NCBI GenBank assembly: GCA_016930275.1 | Contig: JAFGHA010000220.1 | Span: 1 to 34,527, forward strand | Direction: 5' to 3' | Length of the DNA stretch: 34,527 bases | Origin: Chitinispirillaceae bacterium | GTDB lineage: Bacteria; Fibrobacterota; Chitinivibrionia; Chitinivibrionales; Chitinispirillaceae | Part shown: in pieces, positions 1-8,364 of the stretch | Layout of the letters: the number at the start of each line of letters is the position of its first letter | Position numbering within the stretch: position 1 is the stretch's first letter | Made by a program: the position numbers and the translations under genes | The notes under the pieces: generated by a model | What the model was told of the DNA's origin: nothing | Seen by the model: only the letters and a program-made list of their open reading frames with translations | Database searches by the model: none

Positions 1-1
1 C

Positions 2-754
2 AATACCACCATGAAAAAGATACCATCAGCTACCGGATGGGGAGATCCGATGAAAGTGGTTCCGAAGCTCTTTGCGGAATACAACAGTAAAACCGCGTCC
101 GGTTCAGCGGTTGACCTGAGCGGGCGACGTACCACCTACACCAAAGACGCCACTACCGTCACCATCAATCCGGTACTCACGGGGGCACAGGCGGCGCAGT
201 ATACCATTCCCAACGTGCTTGCCGGGAGTGACAACTGGAAACCCGATGCCTCCGTACGGCAGGTGAGTGCTCCGGTGGTCGGGCTTGACGGTTCGAAACT
301 CGTCTGGAACGATAACGACAGCGCGCTCTGCTGGGTGGTCTTCAGGGACGACAAGTATTACGAATGCGTAACCGCACCGGAATGCGCGGTTGCCGACGGA
401 GACAACGATGCGGAATATTATGTACGTACGGCGAATGCGATGGGTGGTCTGGGGGCTCCATCGGCTCCGTTTGATCCCACCTCGGTACGGATGTCCGCGG
501 TAACGGTCCGTCAACCGGTATTACTTTATTACAATTCCCGGAAACGAACGATCCGACTGGAACCACAAGGAGCAGGCGATCTGAAGCTGGCGGTCTTTTC
601 GTTGAACGGAAGAATGTGTTTTTCCCGCCATTTTACTGAAGGTGTTTCCCCCGGAAATGTCGAACTGCCGATCGCGCACCTGATGAAGGGGACGTATCTG
701 GTGGAAGTTGAAGTTGACGGCGTTGCAGACAGCCGGCATCTCACTGTTTTTTAA
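2..754 (+). CDS. Pectinesterase-like secreted protein, C-terminal part with T9SS-type sorting tail
   Basis: The frame is open to the left edge, so the gene is almost certainly cut by the window; the first Met (position 11) lies inside the family-like sequence and is not the true start. The first ~80 residues (FAEYNS, then DLSGRR, then a YTIPNVL...W segment) resemble the C-terminal end of pectin methylesterases, which remove methyl esters from pectin. A fibronectin-III-like segment follows (roughly residues 80-150 from position 11). The last ~75 residues have the pattern of a Por/T9SS type A sorting domain: a beta-rich tail with LAVFSLNGR, then LMKGTYLVEVEVDG, ending in LTVF. Such tails direct secretion across the outer membrane in FCB-group bacteria. 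I am fairly sure of the sorting tail and less sure of the enzyme class, because the catalytic part is outside the window. Confidence 0.7.
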   Translation, partial: NTTMKKIPSATGWGDPMKVVPKLFAEYNSKTASGSAVDLSGRRTTYTKDATTVTINPVLTGAQAAQYTIPNVLAGSDNWKPDASVRQVSAPVVGLDGSKLVWNDNDSALCWVVFRDDKYYECVTAPECAVADGDNDAEYYVRTANAMGGLGAPSAPFDPTSVRMSAVTVRQPVLLYYNSRKRTIRLEPQGAGDLKLAVFSLNGRMCFSRHFTEGVSPGNVELPIAHLMKGTYLVEVEVDGVADSRHLTVF

Positions 755-994
755 GCGGATCTCCCCGGATAATCGCTCCTTCGATACTGTCGCCGCATCG
801 TGTAAGGCCGGAGATTCTTGAACTGTGCGACTAAATCATTTATAGGCTCATGGTGATCCCGTCCCACCTGGCGGGAGGACGAACCATAGAGTTGCGCTTC
901 GACTCAGTTTGCGCGAAATAGGGCATATTTCATCGTAGAGAAATTAACGAGGTAAATCATCATTGCTCTCTTTCTCCCACGGCAGAAAAAAGTC

Positions 995-1013
995 GTTACC
1001 GGAAACCGGTAAC
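995..1013. repeat. Inverted repeat, candidate operator
   Basis: The sequence GTTACCGGAAACCGGTAAC has two perfect 8-base arms around AAA. Its 13-base core ACCGGAAACCGGT occurs again at 24057-24069. The size and symmetry fit a protein-binding site. There is no T-run, so a terminator is unlikely. The regulator is unknown. Confidence 0.4.
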
Positions 1014-1263
1014 ACTTTCTGTCGGAAACCTGAAAAATCTATTCTGATTCGAATGGTGGTGATTGCTTTCCCGCGGCAGTAGTTCGTATATTCACATCAG
1101 CAATTTTCAGACTTGCATGAGAATTACTCTGGACCCGTAGTTGCCATGTCAGGTGGAATTGCACCTCGTGGATAGTTTTTCCGGATAACCCGCCTGTTGA
1201 CAACACACCATATAAAACGATTTCCATCGTATTCCGTTCAGCAATGATTATGGAGGTCATCTG

Positions 1264-1377
1264 ATGGCTGAAAACATGTCGGAACACGCATCCGGTAAAA
1301 AAAATTATGCACAATGGTTCACCTGCGGAATGTTTTCCGCTTCAAGTCCGTCTCCACACCTGTATGCCGGTACTTAA
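1264..1377 (+). CDS. Possible small protein, 37 aa, unknown
   Basis: A short frame of 37 codons begins with ATG nine bases after a TGGAGG-like ribosome site and ends at TAA 1375-1377, upstream of the GH13 gene. The product (starts MAENMSEHASGKK) has no motif I recognise. The ribosome site is the only positive evidence; it may be chance or a leader peptide. Confidence 0.2.
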   Translation: MAENMSEHASGKKNYAQWFTCGMFSASSPSPHLYAGT

Positions 1378-1450
1378 CGGAAAGGAGAAGAGCAGCAGCC
1401 GGTAAAGAGTCCTGTTTTGAAGTCACCCCATTCAGCAGAAGGAAACAGTT

Positions 1451-1897
1451 ATGAATCCATCACCATCCACACTGAAAAAGACCACCTCCCGTACCGCGAA
1501 AGCTTCGACCGGCACCCCGGCGACACAATCGACGTCACTGTTGAAAATTCCGATGTCCGAACAACGGCCTGTTGCCGTCAGGTTCGCCACCATCAATGCG
1601 CGTGATAACTTCGTTCCGCGTGAGTGGCGACATGAACCGTTGTCGCCTGATGCGGAAAGCGGCTGGTATTCGCTTGATATTAATGCTTTCAACCTTACCG
1701 ATGGCGTTTACGAATATGAATTCGTCATCGGCGGGGACGATGACCATCCTGTCGCCGATCCGTACGCCGGGGAAATCACCCGTTTCGGGGGGTACCGCGG
1801 TATTTTCCGAATCAAAGACGGCAAGAAGTTCACTCCGGAATTCCGCTGGAACGAGGAACTCAACCGTGATAAACCGCTGCAGAACAATCATCGCTGA
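1451..1897 (+). CDS. GH13 glucan-active enzyme, N-terminal CBM48-like portion (frameshifted from the next frame)
   Basis: This 148-residue frame starts at ATG 1451 behind AAGGAA. It has a Thr/Ser/Pro/Lys-rich leader of ~30 residues and then an immunoglobulin-like carbohydrate-binding fold as found before GH13 catalytic domains (GWYSLDI, VYEYEFVIGG, DDHPVADPYAGEI). The frame runs into a stop at 1895-1897 just after KPLQNN. The next frame is already open from 1873 and would continue as SSLTVLEMPMRW, the expected linker and first strand of the GH13 barrel. The simplest reading is one gene from 1451 to 3450 with a single base missing near 1882-1892, either a true mutation or an assembly error. 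Confidence 0.75.
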   Translation: MNPSPSTLKKTTSRTAKASTGTPATQSTSLLKIPMSEQRPVAVRFATINARDNFVPREWRHEPLSPDAESGWYSLDINAFNLTDGVYEYEFVIGGDDDHPVADPYAGEITRFGGYRGIFRIKDGKKFTPEFRWNEELNRDKPLQNNHR

Positions 1898-1908
1898 CCG
1901 TTCTTGAA

Positions 1909-3450
1909 ATGCCGATGCGGTGGACGTCGACGGAACCCGACACGCAGGGTCGGCAGATCGGTCTGGGTGATTTCGATCATGCTATTTTCGAGCATCTTCC
2001 GTATATCGCCGAGACCGGTTTCAATGCGATCGAGCTGCTGCCGGTACAGGACTCGAAGGATACCGTCAACTGGGGATACGGCACCAGGTTCTTCTTCGCA
2101 CCGGATTACGATATGGGTACGCCGGTCGATCTGAAAGCGTTCATCAAAAAATGTCATCAGCAGGGAATCCGCGTGCTGCTTGACGTCGTGATGAATCATG
2201 CGAAGGACTGCCCGCTGCAGAAACTGGCGATGGAGTGGTACTTTCTTGAATCGCCATCGGAAGAGGAACGTGATGCGGACTGGGGAGGGAAATGCTTCCG
2301 CCTGCAGCAGCCCCGTCCGGATGACCGGTATCTTGCCCGTGAATTTCTCTTCGGAATGGCCCGCTACTGGGTACGGGAATACCATATGGACGGTTTCCGG
2401 ATCGATGAGGCCAAAGGAATCAACAACTACGATTTTCTTCAGGAGTTTACCGAAGCCGCATGGGACGAGCACAATAAAGTTTTTCCGGACCGTCCCTTCA
2501 TCGTTATCGCCGAAGACAGCGCACGTCGCGCGGCGATGACGCAGCCGACTCATCGCGGACGTAAAGTGGTAAACGCCATATGGGATTTCAATTACCGTGA
2601 CGAGGCCCGGCGTGCGATAAGTGACCGGATGTTCACCAACTGGGGGGAACCTTCCCGGCGGCAACGGGTGGAAGCCTTTATCAGCGGAAGCGAGAGCTGG
2701 AATGACTGGAACCACCGGTTCGAAGGCGGGTTCGGTGATATGGGGCAGCATATCATTTACCAAACCTCACATGACGTGGAAAAGCCGGGTGAACAGCGGC
2801 TGATCAACTATCTGCTGTGTGAGGAATTGAGTGTCCGGGGCTGGACGGATATCGGCTATCAGAATATCAGGAATGTCGTCGACGGCTATCCCGGATACAC
2901 GGAGGCCGATGCGATCGATGCGCTCAACGTGGCTTTTGAGCGGGCACGCAGTGCCTACGGACTGTTGATGTGCAGTGTGGGAATTCCCATGTATCTTGCA
3001 GGTGAACAGTACGCGGATACCCATGATCTTGATCATACGCAATGGCGTCAGAAGATGTCGGATGTGCTCAACAGCGATCGCCGCGGACGCCCGCGTCATC
3101 TTCAACTGGAAACCCAGGTGGCGGAACTGATCGAACTGCGGAAAAATCATTCCGCGCTGCTCAGAAATGAAATTGACTTTTTCTATTTTCATCCGACTTT
3201 CGATGATAACGGCGGCGAACGGGTGTTCGCATTCTGCCGTACCGCGGGAAAACCGCTCTATTCTACCGGGCAGGTCGTGGTCGTCGCGAATCTGAGCCGC
3301 AGGTCGTATCCGAGCTTCATTTTCAACGACTGGCACTGGGAACACTGTTCGGAACACGCGATGTCAACACAGGGAAGCAGTGCCTTCTTTTCCTGGCAAC
3401 ATGCGAATATTCCACTATTGCCGGGACAGGTGCGGGTATTTACCACGTGA
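1909..3450 (+). CDS. GH13 family alpha-glucan hydrolase/transferase, catalytic part
   Basis: The TIM-barrel of a glycoside hydrolase family 13 protein acting on alpha-glucans such as glycogen or starch. All four conserved regions are intact, numbered from the Met at 1909: region I DVVMNH (92-97), region II GFRIDEAKG with nucleophile Asp166, region III IAEDS with acid/base Glu202, and region IV TSHD with Asp289. A C-terminal beta-domain follows. The architecture (CBM48-like plus barrel with MPMRW and NWGYGTRFFFAPD) resembles branching-enzyme or trehalohydrolase-like members; the exact specificity cannot be read from sequence. The Met at 1909 is probably not a real start: the frame is open from 1873 and joins the preceding frame through a one-base shift. 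No signal peptide is seen, which suggests cytoplasmic glycogen metabolism. Confidence 0.85.
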   Translation: MPMRWTSTEPDTQGRQIGLGDFDHAIFEHLPYIAETGFNAIELLPVQDSKDTVNWGYGTRFFFAPDYDMGTPVDLKAFIKKCHQQGIRVLLDVVMNHAKDCPLQKLAMEWYFLESPSEEERDADWGGKCFRLQQPRPDDRYLAREFLFGMARYWVREYHMDGFRIDEAKGINNYDFLQEFTEAAWDEHNKVFPDRPFIVIAEDSARRAAMTQPTHRGRKVVNAIWDFNYRDEARRAISDRMFTNWGEPSRRQRVEAFISGSESWNDWNHRFEGGFGDMGQHIIYQTSHDVEKPGEQRLINYLLCEELSVRGWTDIGYQNIRNVVDGYPGYTEADAIDALNVAFERARSAYGLLMCSVGIPMYLAGEQYADTHDLDHTQWRQKMSDVLNSDRRGRPRHLQLETQVAELIELRKNHSALLRNEIDFFYFHPTFDDNGGERVFAFCRTAGKPLYSTGQVVVVANLSRRSYPSFIFNDWHWEHCSEHAMSTQGSSAFFSWQHANIPLLPGQVRVFTT

Positions 3451-3467
3451 ACGTAAATCCTGACTGA

Positions 3468-3488
3468 GGGCGGGTTTGAAACCCGCCC
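3468..3488. repeat. GC-rich palindrome after the GH13 gene
   Basis: GGGCGGGTT and AACCCGCCC form a 9-bp stem with a 3-base loop, 17 bases after the stop codon. No clear T-run follows, so it is either a weak terminator or a dispersed REP-like palindrome. A related GGGCGGG/CCCGCCC hairpin lies at 8365-8384. Confidence 0.6.
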
Positions 3489-3570
3489 TTGCATAATCCC
3501 CCTGTGTACTATCCGATCAAAAAACTTCGGTCTATAAAAACGATTCCATCAAAATTTTAATGCCGCAGCT

Positions 3571-3801
3571 TCAAACAGCTGTCGCATAATCGCGATCCAC
3601 CTGCCTGCCGCTCAATATTCCGTCGATAAATGCGTAATTTTCCAGTAACGTTGTTATAATCCGGGGCTGAAGATATATTGATGCAATGAGAGGTGCGCCG
3701 ATCGTCCGATTCTTACTGAAAGTTGCTTTAAAATACTGACCACACGACATTATCCCGTTAATTCCGTACCCGGATACTGAGTCGGAATTCCTGCAATCCA
3801 T
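3571..3801 (-). CDS. Possible small hypothetical protein, 76 aa
   Basis: A 76-codon frame on the minus strand in the ~370-base space between the GH13 gene and the sigma factor. The start ATG has a modest GCGGAA upstream. The product contains an NRTIGAPLIASIYLQP stretch and no motif that I can assign. The rest of 3489-3858 shows no other candidate. It may be a small gene, a remnant of a mobile-element gene, or noise. Confidence 0.2.
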   Translation of the reverse strand: MDCRNSDSVSGYGINGIMSCGQYFKATFSKNRTIGAPLIASIYLQPRIITTLLENYAFIDGILSGRQVDRDYATAV

Positions 3802-3858
3802 ACACTATTCCGCACTTCGGACGTCGGAGCAGACAGCATTACAACCATAACGGCTACT

Positions 3859-4794
3859 ATGAAACATGGGTATATCCCGTGTATCATTCTGATGAATCAC
3901 TGCAGCATAACTCGACAACGGGTAGCATCAAAGGACTCTACCATAAAAAACAACAAGTATACCATCCCGATTATCGAAGAGAACCTCAGCAGCTATTTTA
4001 AAGAGATCCGGGACATCAAACCGCTCTCCCGGGAGGAAGAGTGTTTGCTGATGGGCCGAATACGCAGGGGAGAGAAGGGAGCCCGTGACGAACTCATCAA
4101 GGCAAATCTGAAATTCGTGGTCGGTGTAAGCCGGAATTATCAGCATCAGGGTTTGCCGTTGTGTGATTTGATCAACGAAGGGAACCTGGGGCTTATCCGG
4201 GCGTCGATGCATTTCGATGAGAGCAAGAATTTCAAATTCATTTCGTATGCAGTGTGGTGGATTCGGCAGGCGATACTGACCGCTCTTTCTGAGCGATCCC
4301 GTATCGTGAGAATGCCGATCAACCGGAGTGGAATCATGTACCAGGCAGGGCAGGTGCACCGGAAACTGGAACAGCGGTTCCAGCGAACGCCCATGCTCAG
4401 TGAAATCGCTTCGGAAATGGGAGTGAAGGAACAGATCGTAAGTGATACGTTGCGGATCGGGAACAAGTCGGTTTCTCTTGATCTTCCCGTAGGTGAGAAC
4501 GGTTCCTCCTGTCTTATCGAACAGCTGCAGTATGAACATCAGCTGCAACCGGACAGCAGGATAAGCGAAAAATCGGTTCAGAAAGTAGTCGAATCCGCAC
4601 TCGGAAATCTTTCTGAACGGGAAAAAGAGATCATCAAACTGTATTTCGGAATCGGTCACCGGTCTCCGGTTACTCTTGATACCATCGCGAAAAAGTATAA
4701 ATTGACCAGAGAACGCATACGCCAGATCAAGGAAAAGGCCATAAACCGGCTAAAAAACAACTCCAGTCTGGATACTCTGAATCGGGATAAATAG
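3859..4794 (+). CDS. RpoD-like sigma-70 family RNA polymerase sigma factor
   Basis: A sigma-70 factor of group 1/2 type that directs RNA polymerase to promoters. Region 1.2 is at about residues 42-75 (SSYFKEIRDIKPLSREEE). Regions 2.1-2.4 span about 80-155, with DLINEGNLGLIRA and FKFISYAVWWIRQAI, the core-binding and -10 recognition segments. Region 3 follows, and region 4.2 lies at about 271-300 with the helix-turn-helix LTRERIRQIKEKA. Region 1.1 is absent, as in the compact primary sigma factors of FCB bacteria. The start is uncertain: ATG 3859 and ATG 3892 both lack a good ribosome site, and conserved sequence begins about 35 residues in. It could be the primary sigma factor or an accessory copy. 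Confidence 0.88.
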   Translation: MKHGYIPCIILMNHCSITRQRVASKDSTIKNNKYTIPIIEENLSSYFKEIRDIKPLSREEECLLMGRIRRGEKGARDELIKANLKFVVGVSRNYQHQGLPLCDLINEGNLGLIRASMHFDESKNFKFISYAVWWIRQAILTALSERSRIVRMPINRSGIMYQAGQVHRKLEQRFQRTPMLSEIASEMGVKEQIVSDTLRIGNKSVSLDLPVGENGSSCLIEQLQYEHQLQPDSRISEKSVQKVVESALGNLSEREKEIIKLYFGIGHRSPVTLDTIAKKYKLTRERIRQIKEKAINRLKNNSSLDTLNRDK

Positions 4795-4836
4795 TGTCTG
4801 TTCAGAATACGATGTTTTTCAGGCCGTCGATAGGAG

Positions 4837-4873
4837 CGCCCCCTCAATCCCCCGAAGGGGGATTGAGGGGGCG
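4837..4873. repeat. Perfect 17-bp stem palindrome downstream of the sigma factor gene
   Basis: The arm CGCCCCCTCAATCCCCC (4837-4853) is exactly complementary to 4857-4873, with a GAA loop. It starts 43 bases after the sigma gene stop. It lacks a T-run, so intrinsic termination is doubtful. A stem this long and perfect fits a dispersed palindromic repeat that may also stabilise the mRNA end. Confidence 0.8.
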
Positions 4874-5063
4874 TAAATGTCAATAGTGAACAGAAATAAA
4901 TAGTCAATCATATCAAGACGCGTTGCTCTGTACGGCATATCCGGGAGACGGCATCGCTCTTTTATCCCGGTAGTACTACCGCAGTCAGTGTTTCACGGAT
5001 GCGACGGAACCCCGCAAGTACATGCGGATTTATCGGTTACCTTTCGGTAGAAAGAACTACAGT

Positions 5064-5381
5064 ATGTCGGGAAATACCTTGACACCTGCTCACGGTGATA
5101 TTTATGAGGCGATCGAAGATTTTAACATCACCTACAGAACAATATTTCTCGGCCCGTTTACCAGCGGTGGAGAAGCACGATTTCCTGCCGGTGAACAGTT
5201 GATCATCGATACCTGCGGAAGACATTCCATCAAAGTATACTGTGATGCCGTGAATTATCGCCTGCTGGAAGAACTGATCGTCCCGGAAAAAACACGTACT
5301 TCCATCAACTATGACGGGTATTACTTTCATTTCGCAATCGCGGTTCTTCAACAGCACTGCAGGAAGATACTCCCACATTAA
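5064..5381 (+). CDS. Hypothetical protein, ~105 aa
   Basis: I do not recognise this protein. It reads as a plausible soluble alpha/beta protein (HGDIYEAIEDFNITYRT, then GEQLIIDTCGRHSIKVYCD, then NYRLLEELIVP) with no signal peptide, membrane segment or metal motif. I chose ATG 5064, preceded by AGAAAG; ATG 5022 is in frame but adds a basic 14-residue leader that looks untranslated. It stands alone between a plus-strand sigma gene and a minus-strand methyltransferase. Coding character is moderate. Confidence 0.5.
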   Translation: MSGNTLTPAHGDIYEAIEDFNITYRTIFLGPFTSGGEARFPAGEQLIIDTCGRHSIKVYCDAVNYRLLEELIVPEKTRTSINYDGYYFHFAIAVLQQHCRKILPH

Positions 5382-5572
5382 ATGAAGCGTATCCTGATGT
5401 GTCCCCGGTCGGACTCTCAATATTTTTTCGGGGAAGGTTCGTCGGGGAGAGTCTCGTGGATTTGAGAAAAAAACGTCGGATGACGGTGCATTTCTGCCGG
5501 TGAAATAACCTGTGTTACAATGTCGATTATCGGTTTAACGGGTATGAGACGGTATACCGTTCAATCAGCATG

Positions 5573-6127
5573 CTATCGGAGTGACAATTCAAACAGCACC
5601 TGATGGGTCAGATTGAACAGGGGATACTGGTATATCCGGGTGCATTTGTCTACCTTTAAGCCGAGTGTGGCGAACAGGTGGTACCATTGTTCCATTCTCA
5701 TGAAGTTGCAGGGTATCTTCATTTTCGATGAGAGAAACCGGTTGCCGAAATCGTGTGTATTGAGGATACAGCGGGCGATCCGGTGATTGTAAACCTCTTC
5801 AAATATGATAAGTTTTCTCGTCGTCACCCGCTTCATCTCGGTGAGAACCGCGGAAATATCATTACAGTGATGGAGTACATAGGCGACCATACTCGCATCA
5901 AACTCTCCGTCGGCGAACGGGATCCGGTCTCCATCGTAAAGAATGACGGGAAGATGCGAAAGGTTGGAATCGACCGTGTCGATACCGGTAATGTGCATCC
6001 CGGAATGAAGATGCAGATATTCCGTCAGAATCATATCTCCGCAACCGAGGTCCAACAGTGATGAACAACCTCTCGTGGAATCAATGATATGTTGCGTCAG
6101 GCGTCGGGCACGTATACTGAGCAGCAA
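5573..6127 (-). CDS. Class I SAM-dependent methyltransferase (Methyltransf_11 type)
   Basis: A Rossmann-fold methyltransferase. Motif I is LLDLGCGDM (residues 24-32), followed by ITGIDTVD at the acidic loop, DGDRIPFADGEFDASMVAYV at motifs II/III, and VLHH. The substrate is not predictable. The first standard start codon in this frame is TTG 6127, but the frame stays open upstream to 6382 and encodes a family-like segment (LEQSFKETIHTGFPLKKKV, then RRFFFKLL) with no ATG or GTG. The true N-terminus is therefore probably longer, and the start is lost, unconventional or hidden by a sequence error; an A8 run lies in this segment. There is no operon partner. Confidence 0.8.
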   Translation of the reverse strand: MLLSIRARRLTQHIIDSTRGCSSLLDLGCGDMILTEYLHLHSGMHITGIDTVDSNLSHLPVILYDGDRIPFADGEFDASMVAYVLHHCNDISAVLTEMKRVTTRKLIIFEEVYNHRIARCILNTHDFGNRFLSSKMKIPCNFMRMEQWYHLFATLGLKVDKCTRIYQYPLFNLTHQVLFELSLR

Positions 6128-6382
6128 TTTAAAGAAGAAACGACGGACCTTTTTTTTAAGCGGGAATCCGGTGTGTATGGTTTCCTTGAAGCTCTGCTCC
6201 AGGTAACGGTAATGACTATGGCCGGAATTATGGGAGGTTTGATACTTGAAAGTATCACAATCAGCGCGATTGATTCGCTCTGATCTTAAATTATGGTGAG
6301 TTGTTTTCAGACAGGTTTGCTTCGGAATAGGTGTAAAAATACGGAAGATACAATTGAATATACCTTGCAGGATAATATTTTC

Positions 6383-7090
6383 CTATCAGAATTTTGTTAT
6401 CCGGTACTATTTCCTCTGAATGCGCCGAAACAGGGATGAAGAACGGCGGGGCGTCAATTTGAAGCGACGATGAAACAAAGAATGGTTCTGTCGGATTTGA
6501 GAGATTGTGTATTGGAGAGAATTGTAATCGTGGTAATCCTTATGGCAGGGAAATCAAGGTTAAGACGTTTTTTACAGGTGGAAAAGTATTACCCTAGGAT
6601 TCGACGGGAAAGGGGAGATTTGCTGAAATTCCGATTTTGCCATAGTATGTTTGATCGGTTATTCGACCATATATAAATTAAAAATCCGCCGGTAATTTTC
6701 GTTTCGCCGATCGGGGGGATGCCTTAATCTCGCAGATATGATTTCCGTTTTTAAATAATAAGCCGATTCAATTTGACGGTAGTATTTAACGATTGAAGAG
6801 TTTTAAAGGTAATTGTTATCTACATCTTAATGGTAGGTTACATTTAGTGCTAACCCAGAGTATGTAAAATTTCTGTCTGGGCAAAGACTAAATAAAATGT
6901 TCTTGTTGATTTCCGGCGGATGGCCTTACCCCTGTAACGAATCAGAATTCAAACATCGTGTGCCACGATAAGAACGATAAAAAGCGGTTTCCGCATGGAG
7001 CACCTCGACGGTTTAGGCTGAGAGAAGTATCTTACTCTGTTTTTAGCGATCCGGCATGAGTATCGACCTCTATCGTTTGATAATTAAAGG
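6383..7090. other. AT-richer intergenic region without a convincing gene
   Basis: About 700 bases, visibly richer in A and T than the flanks. A 68-codon frame (6470-6676, plus) has no ribosome site or recognisable motif. A small hairpin, ATCGTG-TGC-CACGAT, lies at 6955-6969. I see no tRNA, CRISPR repeat or terminator. The stretch could hold a small RNA or be decayed sequence. Confidence 0.5.
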
Positions 7091-8032
7091 TTAAATATGA
7101 AGTCCGCTGTCGCTGGCTGCGTGAAGACGCGCACTGAGTGCAGTAAAATTCTCATGGCGCGCCAGAAAAAAGTAACTCAAATCACTCGAACTGGTGTCGG
7201 CGGGATAAAAGGCGACGATTTTTTCACATAGTTCGTTGAATGTCGTGGACGCGGAACCGTTTCCCGCATTCACCTCAACTACCGCCGGACTGAGTTTCGT
7301 CAGTTTTCCGTTGTGAAGCTGATACGGCTCGAATGTCACTTTGTCACCGGCGTTCAATTCCGGGGAACTGAGGGTCATGTCTCTTGTTTCACGGTGTGCT
7401 GCGAAGGTTAATCCTTCAGACCATCGTGCCTCCATCTTTTTACCGCGCAGTTGCAGCATCGGTTCGTAAAAGGTGCACCCCTTGCCGTTGCATTCTCCGG
7501 AACTACAGGCAATGACGGCCGGTTTGTCGGGAGGAAAAAAGAATATTTCCGCCCGCCGGTTGGTTTTACTGTAATAGTTATCGAGGTTTGGTGATTCAAT
7601 CGGATGGTACTCTCCACATCCGGTATAGGGTTTGCCCGGAAACATGAATCTGCCTGTGATGTTTGATTCTGTGCGATAGGTTGCAAGATTTTCCCGAGGA
7701 ATCATCAGTCGATTGGAAAACTTCAATTCATAACAATCGAACATCGCTCCCCAGGTGTCGGGTCCCCAGTCTCCATCAACATCGATTACCGTTCCCGACG
7801 GATTCTCCGCAAAGTTGTTCTCATTGTATGCTCGCTGAAATGCTTTGAATGTACGGAGGTAATCGAAATAGTTTTCCTTATGGCTGCAGGGCCATCCGAA
7901 TTCCGCCGCTGCCCAGTTACAGATCTGAAGCTGATCGTGAATGAGTACCGCATGTTTCTTTTCCTTGTCGGTAATGTGCAGATCGGTTCCGCGGCGCTGA
8001 TTGATTATAACTACATCCTCATGGCTCTCCAT
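7091..8032 (-). CDS. Peptidoglycan-binding / OmpA-like protein with GCGE-NRRAE motif, main frame
   Basis: The frame encodes about 313 residues. The N-terminal part aligns in pattern with an OmpA-C-like segment. A putative peptidoglycan-binding segment comes next (AFQRAYNENN, then DVDGDWGPDTWGAMFD). The C-terminal part carries YTGCGEYHP, TNRRAEIFFFPPDKP and several Cys, an arrangement I know from proteins encoded near type VI secretion or contractile-injection loci. No such locus is visible here. The Met at 8032 is probably internal: the frame remains open upstream and joins a good start at 8184 by a one-base shift in an A6 run (plus-strand T6 at 8141-8146). It may be a pseudogene or an assembly-affected gene. 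Confidence 0.6.
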   Translation of the reverse strand: MESHEDVVIINQRRGTDLHITDKEKKHAVLIHDQLQICNWAAAEFGWPCSHKENYFDYLRTFKAFQRAYNENNFAENPSGTVIDVDGDWGPDTWGAMFDCYELKFSNRLMIPRENLATYRTESNITGRFMFPGKPYTGCGEYHPIESPNLDNYYSKTNRRAEIFFFPPDKPAVIACSSGECNGKGCTFYEPMLQLRGKKMEARWSEGLTFAAHRETRDMTLSSPELNAGDKVTFEPYQLHNGKLTKLSPAVVEVNAGNGSASTTFNELCEKIVAFYPADTSSSDLSYFFLARHENFTALSARLHAASDSGLHI

Positions 8033-8055
8033 ACCTACGAAAGTATCATGACGTA

Positions 8056-8184
8056 TCAGGACAATAATAAAGCACTGGTGATCTTCAACAACGAATTCAC
8101 CGCGGCAACCACCCGCAATTCCCTGACTGACAGATATTTCTTTTTTCCCGGTTTCAAATGGATTTCATGTACTTCATAGAACAT
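8056..8184 (-). pseudogene. N-terminal fragment of the peptidoglycan-binding-like gene
   Basis: This frame starts with ATG 8184 about 12 bases after AGGAG and reads MFYEVHEIHLKPGKK before leaving frame. Adding one A to the A6 run (plus-strand T6, 8141-8146) joins it to KEISVSQGIAGG..., which flows without a stop into the main frame at 8032. The ribosome site and the seamless join are why I treat the two as one broken gene. Confidence 0.5.
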
Positions 8185-8364
8185 CCACTTGTTCTTCTCC
8201 TAAAAATTGTTCGAAACGGCAATTGGAAAAATTCCTAACGGGATTATACTATCGATGGTATGTTCATCCGGTGTCTGTTTTAAAGATGCGAGTGTAAATG
8301 GAGACGCTGCGGGTGTGGAAGTTTTAGGGTATTTCATGAAAATTCTTTGCCGCCATATCAGAAG

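Larger units (their letters stand above)
755..1450. other. Long intergenic region before the GH13 gene
   Basis: About 700 bases without a convincing long gene. It holds a near-perfect inverted repeat (995-1013) and one short open frame with a plausible ribosome site (1264-1377), both listed separately. No tRNA-like or rRNA-like sequence is visible. It may contain the promoter of the downstream glycoside hydrolase. Confidence 0.5.

Noticed and set aside
5549..5560. 12-base palindrome ACGGTATACCGT
   Set aside because: Perfect but short and single; it lies near the methyltransferase 3' end with no clear function.
6089..6283. 64-codon plus-strand frame with a hydrophobic C-terminus
   Set aside because: It is antisense to the N-terminal part of the methyltransferase frame and has no ribosome site.
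6470..6676. 68-codon plus-strand frame
   Set aside because: No ribosome site, no motif, and odd composition for a protein; kept only as part of the gene-free region.
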